This document shows, piece by piece, positions 5,515 to 10,857 of a stretch of DNA of 10,857 bases (within the stretch, counting starts at the first letter, position 1; every line of letters begins with the position of its first letter). Source of the stretch: Xanthobacteraceae bacterium (GTDB lineage Bacteria; Pseudomonadota; Alphaproteobacteria; Rhizobiales; Xanthobacteraceae); contig JASHRR010000823.1 in assembly GCA_030037185.1 (NCBI GenBank), forward strand, positions 1 to 10,857, in the 5' to 3' direction. A program made the position numbers and the translations under genes. Under the pieces are notes generated by a model. The model ran no database searches. It was not told the origin of the DNA and saw only the letters and a list, made by a program, of their open reading frames with translations.

Positions 5515-7248
5515 TCAATTCCTGATAGTCATACACGAGATATCGTTACGCTTTAATTGCCGGCAGATGGCCTCCGCCTGGTCTTTTTGTATGCCGGCGA
5601 AACGAGCGCGATAGAGCGTCTTGTCTCCCGTCACCACTGCCTCGGTGAACGGGCTCGCGTGCTTTAGCTTCTGACCCATCTTGGCCTGGACGGCGTTGAG
5701 CCTCTCGCGCGCTTCCCGTTCTACATCGAAGGCGCCGACCTGAATGATCCAGCCGGAATGGGCCGGCGGGGCGGATGGAACGCCGAGCCTCGCGGCACTT
5801 TCAGGCGGCGTGGTTGCCCGGATAGTCTCGGCAATCAGGTCTCGCGCTCGCGTCGGTTCTTCGGATGCCGGAGCTGCCGTCGCGGCCACTGGCGGTACGA
5901 TGTCCCGGGGGGCAGGTGCTGCGGCCGGCGTCGGCGATGAGGGTGCCGGCGCGAGCGCCGCCACCTGAGCCGGAGGCATTTTGACCTTTACGGTCTTGAC
6001 CTGGATTGGTTTGATGGGCTCGGTCGCTGCGGTTTCCCCCGCATGCGAGGGAGGGGAGGGCGGAGTAGAGGGAGGTGGCGTCGGCGCGGTCTTTTCGGCG
6101 CCGACAGACTGGGGAGCTGGCAGGCCCTGGGCAACGCTGCCAGAGGTCGCCGCCGGCGCCGTGCGGTCGTCAGATGCGGAGGCGACCGAGTAGATTGCCG
6201 AGGAGGGTCGCGCTTCGCCGGCGCGGATTGCCGACGCATTGGGGTCAGCGGCAATCTGCGGCTTTGCCAAACGCGGCTCGTCTTTGTGCAGCGCATCGGC
6301 CTTCGAAGCGGCGATGCCTGCGATCTGCGTCTTCGGCGGCGCGGCGGCGACAATATACTCCTCAACGAGGCTGCGGGTGCGGGCGTCGCGAGCGCCAGCC
6401 GAACTGCCGCCCATCACCACCGACACGATATGCCTGTTATTGCGACGTACCGAGGCAACCAGGTTGAAACCGGACGCTTCGGTGTAGCCCGTCTTGATGC
6501 CGTCCATACCTTCGACATGGCCCAGCAAGTGGTTGTGATTGCGCATCGTCTCGCCATGATAGGTGAACGAGGGCGTCGCAAAATAGCGAGCATAACGCGG
6601 GAAGCGCTCCTGCATGGCGCGACCAAGCAGTGCCTGGTCGCGTGCCGTCGTGACCTGCTCGTCATTGGGAAGGCCTGACGCATTGCGATAGATCGTGCGC
6701 CTCATGCCAAGCGCTTGGGCCTTGAGCGTCATCATGTCGGCGAACTCACGTTCGCTGCCGCCGATCGCTTCAGCGACCGCGACCGCGGCGTCGTTGGCGG
6801 ACTTTGTCGCCATCGCATAAACCGCGTCCTCGACTGCGATTGTCTGCCCCGGTTTGAGGCCGAGCTTCGTGGGCGCCTGTATGGACGCGTGCTCCGAGAC
6901 AGGAATCTGCGTGTCGAGGCGGATCTTGCCGGCATCGAGCCTCTCGAACAGCAGATAGAGAGTCATGATCTTGGTCAGCGAAGCAGGATGGCGCAGTTCG
7001 TCGGCGTTCTCAGCATGCAGCACATTGCCGGAATTGGCGTCGAGTACGATCTCCGCGTAGGGCGGCGTATAGGCGGGCTGTTTGTCGTGCGTGCCATGGG
7101 AGGCGTGGCGCGGAGCGTGGCGCGCAGCCGCCGGAACTGTGATCGCAATGATGAAAGCGCTCGCAAAACAAACGCAAATAGCGCCTCGTGTGCCTATAGG
7201 CGGATGATCTGCTTTCAACTTCGCTCTCCAGTCTCCCGATCCGGCCAT
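5515..7248 (-). CDS. D-alanyl-D-alanine carboxypeptidase (PBP5-like) with C-terminal SPOR domain
   Basis: A 577-residue periplasmic penicillin-binding protein that removes the terminal D-Ala of peptidoglycan pentapeptides. A signal sequence covers about residues 20-45 (hydrophobic AICVCFASAFIIAITV, then AAARHA). The peptidase S11 domain (about 60-300) has all three active-site motifs: S90-L-T-K93 with the acylated serine, S150-A-N152, and K252-T-G254. A Pro/Ala/Thr-rich disordered linker of about 190 residues (305-496) leads to a SPOR domain (497-577, beginning GWIIQVGAFD), which binds glycan strands stripped of peptides at division sites. The SPOR tail takes the place of the beta-rich domain and amphipathic anchor of E. 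coli PBP5. The minus-strand ATG has AGGA five bases upstream, supporting this start. It is transcribed alone, divergent from the phasin and convergent with the J-protein gene. Its likely role is cell-wall trimming at the septum. Confidence 0.93.
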   Translation of the reverse strand: MAGSGDWRAKLKADHPPIGTRGAICVCFASAFIIAITVPAAARHAPRHASHGTHDKQPAYTPPYAEIVLDANSGNVLHAENADELRHPASLTKIMTLYLLFERLDAGKIRLDTQIPVSEHASIQAPTKLGLKPGQTIAVEDAVYAMATKSANDAAVAVAEAIGGSEREFADMMTLKAQALGMRRTIYRNASGLPNDEQVTTARDQALLGRAMQERFPRYARYFATPSFTYHGETMRNHNHLLGHVEGMDGIKTGYTEASGFNLVASVRRNNRHIVSVVMGGSSAGARDARTRSLVEEYIVAAAPPKTQIAGIAASKADALHKDEPRLAKPQIAADPNASAIRAGEARPSSAIYSVASASDDRTAPAATSGSVAQGLPAPQSVGAEKTAPTPPPSTPPSPPSHAGETAATEPIKPIQVKTVKVKMPPAQVAALAPAPSSPTPAAAPAPRDIVPPVAATAAPASEEPTRARDLIAETIRATTPPESAARLGVPSAPPAHSGWIIQVGAFDVEREARERLNAVQAKMGQKLKHASPFTEAVVTGDKTLYRARFAGIQKDQAEAICRQLKRNDISCMTIRN

Positions 7249-7550
7249 CGTCCTGCCCGTTTGGCGCGCAGGCGTTTGGCGCGCCTCGTCCTCGATCCAC
7301 GCTCCACAAGGGTGCCCAATGTGAGTTCTCCGGCCCGGAACTCCACTTTATCTTAGCTTGCTATCTTGCCAGTTCCTACCTTGCTTCGCCGCTGCCCTTG
7401 CCTACCTGAGCGGGAGGGAGACGTGGGAGATCCAACGCCTCCGTGCCGAGGAAAACAGGCGGCACCATGGCACGGTCTTCCAAGGGTAGGCCGCAAAGGT
7501 TGCGAACTTATTAAACAGTCCAAGAGCTTACGCTGCAACCTCAGTGTGTT
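7249..7550. other. Divergent intergenic region upstream of the carboxypeptidase gene
   Basis: No gene is evident. The carboxypeptidase ribosome site (AGGA read on the minus strand, around 7254) is at its left edge. GAGTTC (7323-7328) and GAACTC (7338-7343) form a 6-bp inverted repeat about 75 bases upstream of that gene's ATG, a possible operator or leader hairpin. No promoter with good spacing stands out on the minus strand, though TAAGATAAA-like sequence (read right to left around 7344-7356) could supply a -10 box. Confidence 0.4.
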
Positions 7551-7599
7551 TTGCGACGCAAGATAATCCCTTGACTTATTGTGCAGTGCAGTACAAATA
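7551..7599 (+). promoter_or_regulatory. Phasin promoter with two TGC-N3-GCA palindromes (candidate PhaR operators)
   Basis: TTGACT (7571-7576) is a good -35 box. The -10 region is CAAATA (7594-7599, 17-base spacer) or the overlapping TACAAA (7592-7597, 15-base spacer). Two palindromes of the same form, TGC-N3-GCA, lie at 7552-7560 (inside TTGCGACGCAA, 7551-7561) and 7582-7590 (TGCAGTGCA), exactly 30 bp apart, or about three helical turns. One is just upstream of the -35 box and the other is in the spacer, where a repressor would block polymerase. As I recall it, PhaR of Paracoccus recognises CTGC-N3/4-GCAG, which fits. The match is an inference. Confidence 0.5.
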
Positions 7600-7661
7600 C
7601 GTGTTAGGGATGCGGGCGCATTCCTGGTGAACTGCGGCGGTCGCCGTTCTGGGAGATGACG

Positions 7662-8000
7662 ATGTTGAAGAACTTCGACGAGATGCAAAAATATGGCAAG
7701 GATCACATCGATTCGACGATGAAAGCGTGGGGTCAGGTGTCGAAAGGCGTTCAGGCGATTGCCGCCGAGACGGCCGACTATTCCAAGAGGTCTTTCGAGG
7801 AAGGGTCCGCGGCCCTCGAAAAATTGCTCGGCGCCAAATCACTCGAAAAAGCAATCGAGATTCAGACCGCTTATGCGAAGACGGCTTATGAGGGCTTTGT
7901 TGCCCAGGCTACCAAAATGGGCGAGCTCTACGCGGATCTCGCCAAGGAGAGCTACAAGCCGTTCGAAACTTTGGTCGGCAGATCGACCGTCGCGAAGTAA
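7662..8000 (+). CDS. Phasin (Phasin_2-type polyhydroxyalkanoate granule protein)
   Basis: A 112-residue, all-helical, amphipathic protein that coats polyhydroxyalkanoate granules and controls their size and number. It opens with FDEMQKYGKDHIDS, a typical phasin start, and continues as alternating Ala/Lys/Glu-rich helices with the characteristic segment SLEKAIEIQTAYAKTAYEGFVAQATKMGELYADLAKESYKPFE. There is no signal peptide, no cysteine and no membrane segment. The start at 7662 is preferred because GGGAG (7651-7655) lies 6 bases upstream. The ATG at 7656 would touch that ribosome site, so the two extra residues are unlikely. It is monocistronic, with its own promoter at 7571 and a hairpin 36 bases after the TAA. 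No PHA synthase gene is in view, which is normal for scattered rhizobial phasin genes. A phaP-type symbol would be reasonable, but the paralogue cannot be told from sequence alone. Confidence 0.88.
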   Translation: MLKNFDEMQKYGKDHIDSTMKAWGQVSKGVQAIAAETADYSKRSFEEGSAALEKLLGAKSLEKAIEIQTAYAKTAYEGFVAQATKMGELYADLAKESYKPFETLVGRSTVAK

Positions 8001-8035
8001 AGTGCATTACGGTTCACGTTGAACTTGTTGGGAGC

Positions 8036-8051
8036 GCGGGCGTCCGCCCGC
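8036..8051 (+). terminator. GC hairpin after the phasin gene
   Basis: GCGGGC (8036-8041) pairs with GCCCGC (8046-8051) around a GTCC loop, beginning 36 bases after the phasin stop. No T-run follows, so termination here is plausible but not proven. Confidence 0.4.
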
Positions 8052-8077
8052 ACCCGCTCTCGAGGGCGGGAATTGAT

Positions 8078-8130
8078 GCCGCAACGGGCGGCAGGGCCGG
8101 GTGGATTGCGGGCAGTTTTGACGTTGCGGC
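8078..8130. repeat. 9-bp inverted repeat with 35-base G-rich loop
   Basis: GCCGCAACG (8078-8086) and CGTTGCGGC (8122-8130) are exact reverse complements. The enclosed loop is G-rich and ends GCAGTTTTGA. It could be part of the phasin 3' UTR or of a structured RNA. No function can be read from it. Confidence 0.45.
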
Positions 8131-8807
8131 CAGCCGGGCGCGCCCGCGGCGGTCCGCGTTTTGCTGAGTGCTGCTCACCGGCACAGGCGACGACGCCGGT
8201 TTAAGAGGTCCAATGCGGTCGGAATCTCAGCCGATCCGGCGACGGCAGTACCTGGTTGGGTTTGCGCCGGCCAATCTCCATATATGCGAAGCGAAGCTTT
8301 CACTGAGCGAACTATCCGCAGAGGCGAAGCGGCGAGTCAGGGGATGGCATCGCAAGGGGTTCTGCAAGAGCCCTTTCGATGGCGTTCTATTTCCGGCCCG
8401 CCGGCTGTGAGAGAACAAGGGTGCCCGCTTGCGGATTGCGGCCGGCGCCATGGTCTTTGGGGCACCGGTAAAATTTCGTGGCGTCACCGCGGGCGATCTC
8501 GATCAAGATTGACCGACGACGGATGATCGGGGTGGGACGAGCCCCGCATGGACCAACCGGACCCGAGTTTTGCTGCTCGCAGCGGCTTTTGCCGTCACCT
8601 TGGCCGGGAGCGACAGACGGATTTGGCGATTATGCCTTCCATTGCCGCAGTGCGCGGGATGCAATCGGCTGGCCGATCGGGGCATCGGCGCAGGTAACAT
8701 GCGCTTGCCCTGGAACATGCCAACCGGAATCTTATTTTTAACTACAAGATCGCCTCGGATTGCGGCATTCTTATCCGGAACCGGGAACCACAAGCTGTCC
8801 GAAATCC
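8131..8807. other. Long region without a convincing gene, upstream of clpS
   Basis: Several open frames of 80-120 codons cross this stretch on both strands. None has a ribosome site, a recognisable family or persuasive composition. One plus-strand frame near 8560-8620 reads TRVLLLAAAFAVTLAG, which resembles a secretion signal, but the downstream residues look random and it overlaps the start of clpS, so at most it is a remnant. The clpS promoter should lie in the AT-richer stretch around 8725-8750, but no box pair is clean. Confidence 0.4.
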
Positions 8808-9200
8808 ATGACTACGCCTGTTCGTCATACCACGTCGGAACCCAAGATGCCGAGCGCACCGCGAGCGGCCGACGACGACCGCAAGCGACGTAACGATCAG
8901 GGCGGGCCCGGCACCGCGGTCATCACGAAAACCAAGCCGCAGGTCAAGAAGCCGAGCTTCTACCGCGTCCTCCTGCTCAATGACGACTACACCCCGATGG
9001 AATTCGTCGTCCATGTGCTGGAGCGATTCTTCAACAAGGACCGCGAGGCGGCGACGCGGATCATGTTGCTCGTCCACCATCATGGGATCGGCGAATGCGG
9101 CATTTATACATACGAGGTCGCAGAAACAAAAGTGACGCAGGTGATGGACTTTGCGCGAAAACACCAGCATCCTCTGCAGTGCGTGATGGAGAAGAAATGA
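8808..9200 (+). CDS. clpS: ClpS, adaptor of the ClpAP protease
   Basis: A 130-residue cytoplasmic adaptor that binds proteins with destabilising N-terminal residues (Phe, Leu, Tyr, Trp) and hands them to ClpA. The first 47 residues are a charged, flexible extension, longer than in E. coli. The core follows: [25 protein letters not shown], then [49 protein letters not shown]. All pocket residues align with the E. coli protein: N58, D59, D60, M64, V67, M86, V89 and H90, corresponding to N34, D35, D36, M40, V43, M62, V65 and H66. The ATG at 8808 is the first in frame. Its ribosome site is weak, and an ATG at 8847 ([11 protein letters not shown]) is a possible alternative start leaving the core intact. 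clpA lies 263 bases downstream on the same strand, the usual functional pairing. Confidence 0.95.
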   Translation: MTTPVRHTTSEPKMPSAPRAADDDRKRRNDQGGPGTAVITKTKPQVKKPSFYRVLLLNDDYTPMEFVVHVLERFFNKDREAATRIMLLVHHHGIGECGIYTYEVAETKVTQVMDFARKHQHPLQCVMEKK

Positions 9201-9238
9201 CATCTTCCTGGTGCCCCTTTTGATCGCGTCAGCGCTGT

Positions 9239-9265
9239 CCCTTGTGACCCGCTTGGCGGGAAGGG
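9239..9265 (+). terminator. Hairpin in the clpS-clpA spacer
   Basis: CCCTT (9239-9243) pairs with AAGGG (9261-9265), and inside it CCCGC (9248-9252) pairs with GCGGG (9256-9260) around a TTG loop, leaving a 4-base GTGA bulge on one side. It starts 39 bases after the clpS stop. There is no T-run. The 12-base palindrome of two CTCGAG copies (9275-9286) follows. It may weaken read-through from clpS into clpA or protect the clpS transcript. Confidence 0.4.
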
Positions 9266-9340
9266 GCGACGCCTCTCGAGCTCGAGGCAACAATCGGAAG
9301 GTTTGATGGTAAAGTGTGAGGAGACCGGCTCCCTTCCTAT

Positions 9341-9363
9341 GCTTCCGCGCAAGCGGGGAAGGC
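9341..9363. repeat. REP-like imperfect hairpin before clpA
   Basis: CTTCCGC (9342-9348), a GCAA loop, and GCGG-GG-AAG (9353-9361) form a stem with a 2-base G bulge, in a G/C-skewed stretch. The look of CCTTCCCCGCTTGCGCGGAAG on the opposite strand recalls intergenic palindromes common in rhizobial genomes. The family assignment is from memory only. Confidence 0.35.
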
Positions 9364-9463
9364 AGCCCGATTTTCCCTCCGGGCAGAGCAGGGAGGAGGG
9401 GGTTCTTTTGGGTACCTGGGGGAATGTGCAACCGCGCAAGTCGCCAGCAAAGAAGAGAGTCTG

Positions 9464-10857
9464 ATGCCAACGTTCTCGCGCAGTCTAGAGCAATCGCTCC
9501 ACCGAGCACTTGCGCTCGCCAACGAGCGGCACCACGAATACGCCACGCTGGAGCACCTGTTGCTGGCGCTGGTTGACGACCAGGACGCCGCTGCCGTGAT
9601 GCGGGCCTGCAATGTCGACGTCGAAAAGCTGCGCCGCAATCTCGCGAGCTACGTCGAATCCGAGCTCGAGAATCTCGTCACCGACGGCTCGGAGGACTCA
9701 AAGCCCACCGCCGGTTTCCAGCGCGTGATCCAGCGCGCCGTGATCCATGTCCAGTCTTCCGGCCGCGAAGAGGTGACCGGCGCCAACGTGCTGGTGGCGA
9801 TCTTTGCCGAACGTGAGAGCCACGCCGCCTATTTCCTGCAGGAGCAGGAGATGACGCGCTACGATGCCGTCAACTACATCAGTCACGGCATCGCCAAGCG
9901 CCCCGGGCTCACCGAATCGCGCCCGGCTCGCGGTGTCGACGAAGAGACCGAGCAGAAATCCGGCGAAGAGCCGAAAAAGAAGGGCGACGCGCTCGATAAT
10001 TACTGCATCAACCTCAACAAGAAGGCGCGCGAGGGCAAGATCGATCCGCTGATCGGCCGCGAGTCCGAGATCAACCGCACCATTCAGGTGCTGTGCCGGC
10101 GCCAGAAGAACAATCCCTTGTTTGTCGGCGATCCGGGCGTTGGCAAGACCGCGATCGCGGAGGGCTTGGCGCGCCGCATCGTCCATGGCGAAGTGCCGGA
10201 TGTCCTCAAGAACTCCACGGTGTTCGCCCTCGACATGGGCACGCTGTTGGCTGGCACCCGCTATCGCGGCGACTTCGAAGAGCGCCTCAAGCAGGTCATC
10301 AAGGAGATCGAGGCCTATCCGGGCGCGATCATGTTCATCGACGAGATTCACACCGTGATCGGCGCCGGCGCCACATCCGGCGGCGCGATGGACGCTTCCA
10401 ATCTTTTAAAGCCTGCGCTCGCGGCCGGAACCGTGCGCTGCATCGGCTCCACCACCTACAAGGAATACCGCCAGTATTTCGAGAAGGACCGCGCCTTGGT
10501 GCGCCGCTTCCAGAAGATCGATGTGAACGAGCCGAGCGTGCCGGACGCGATCGAGATCATGAAAGGCCTCAAGCCGTATTTCGAGGATTATCACAAGCTC
10601 AAATACACCAACGAAGCCATCAAGGCGGCGGTGGAGTTGTCGGCGCGCTACATCCACGATCGCAAGCTGCCTGACAAGGCGATCGACGTGATCGACGAGT
10701 CCGGTGCTGCCCAGATGCTGCTGCCCGAAAGCAAACGCAAGAAGACGATCGGTCTCAAGGAGATTGAGACTACCATCGCCACCATGGCGCGAATCCCGCC
10801 CAAGACGGTGTCGAAGGACGACGCCGAGGTGCTGGCGCATCTGAAGGAAACGCTGCA
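9464..10857 (+). CDS. clpA: ClpA, ATP-dependent unfoldase of ClpAP (3' end outside window)
   Basis: The first 464 residues of an AAA+ Hsp100 unfoldase that pulls substrates into the ClpP chamber. The frame is open to the right edge, and the family is about 750-800 residues, so the second ATPase module is missing only because the window ends. Residues 1-142 form the Clp N domain ([32 protein letters not shown]) that docks ClpS. After a charged linker comes the first AAA+ module, with Walker A GDPGVGKT at 222-229, Walker B MFIDEI at 290-295 (D293, E294), the pore-loop region [22 protein letters not shown], and GSTTYKEY as sensor segment. The N-terminus and linker are of ClpA type rather than ClpB or ClpC, having no long coiled-coil insertion in the visible part. 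The start at 9464 has AGAAGAGAG (9451-9459) as ribosome site. It follows clpS after 263 bases. Confidence 0.95.
   Translation, partial: MPTFSRSLEQSLHRALALANERHHEYATLEHLLLALVDDQDAAAVMRACNVDVEKLRRNLASYVESELENLVTDGSEDSKPTAGFQRVIQRAVIHVQSSGREEVTGANVLVAIFAERESHAAYFLQEQEMTRYDAVNYISHGIAKRPGLTESRPARGVDEETEQKSGEEPKKKGDALDNYCINLNKKAREGKIDPLIGRESEINRTIQVLCRRQKNNPLFVGDPGVGKTAIAEGLARRIVHGEVPDVLKNSTVFALDMGTLLAGTRYRGDFEERLKQVIKEIEAYPGAIMFIDEIHTVIGAGATSGGAMDASNLLKPALAAGTVRCIGSTTYKEYRQYFEKDRALVRRFQKIDVNEPSVPDAIEIMKGLKPYFEDYHKLKYTNEAIKAAVELSARYIHDRKLPDKAIDVIDESGAAQMLLPESKRKKTIGLKEIETTIATMARIPPKTVSKDDAEVLAHLKETL

Noticed and set aside
6043..6678. A 211-codon plus-strand frame opposite the carboxypeptidase gene
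   Set aside because: Antisense shadow of the low-complexity linker and catalytic domain; Arg/Gly-rich with no motif.
8570..8893. A frame containing a signal-peptide-like LLLAAAFAVTLAG
   Set aside because: No good start, overlaps the clpS N-terminus in another frame, and the remaining residues look random.
10093..10674. A 193-codon plus-strand frame inside clpA
   Set aside because: It is a shifted frame of clpA, which is open to the window edge with both Walker motifs intact.

Overview
The window reads as chromosome of a GC-rich alphaproteobacterium, most likely in or near the Bradyrhizobium/Rhodopseudomonas group (Nitrobacteraceae). This rests on GC-rich codon use, a Phasin_2-type granule protein, an HHHG-type ClpS followed by ClpA, a PBP5-like carboxypeptidase ending in a SPOR domain, and a VWA gene paired with a Pam18-like J-protein gene. 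The assignment comes from recognising protein families by eye, not from a database search.

Layout, left to right. (1) 1-217: an AT-rich leader, then a short 5' hairpin. (2) 218-862: a small, basic, cysteine-rich protein with four CxxC...CxxCYMRD units and a different C-terminal zinc finger. It visibly grew by duplication and is the least familiar gene here. (3) 1143-3296: an exported, unanchored PQQ beta-propeller dehydrogenase with its own likely promoter. (4) 3297-3995: about 700 bases without a gene, holding a perfect 10-bp stem-loop, a strong intrinsic terminator and a REP-like palindrome. (5) 3996-5467: a two-gene unit, a VWA-like protein and, 2 bases on, a membrane J-protein whose J domain closely resembles mitochondrial Pam18/Tim14. 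(6) 5515-7248, minus strand: a D-Ala-D-Ala carboxypeptidase with a SPOR tail, convergent with the J-protein gene. (7) 7249-7661: a divergent intergenic region with two TGC-N3-GCA palindromes exactly 30 bp apart around a likely phasin promoter. (8) 7662-8000: a phasin. (9) 8001-8807: about 800 bases with hairpins but no convincing gene. (10) 8808-9200 clpS, then from 9464 clpA, which runs off the right edge.

How the genes fit together. clpS and clpA form the N-end-rule adaptor/unfoldase pair that feeds ClpP. The VWA and J-protein genes look co-translated and may form an inner-membrane chaperone module, probably with DnaK. The carboxypeptidase trims peptidoglycan in the periplasm and is probably sent to denuded septal glycan by its SPOR domain. 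The dehydrogenase feeds periplasmic substrate electrons to the respiratory chain, and no pqq biosynthesis or cytochrome gene is nearby. The phasin coats polyhydroxyalkanoate granules, and its promoter layout suggests control by a PhaR-type repressor. I see no CRISPR array, rRNA, tRNA, transposase or phage gene. The best candidates for something undescribed are the tandem zinc-finger protein, the VWA/Pam18-like pair and the stem-loop/terminator locus at 3454-3532.
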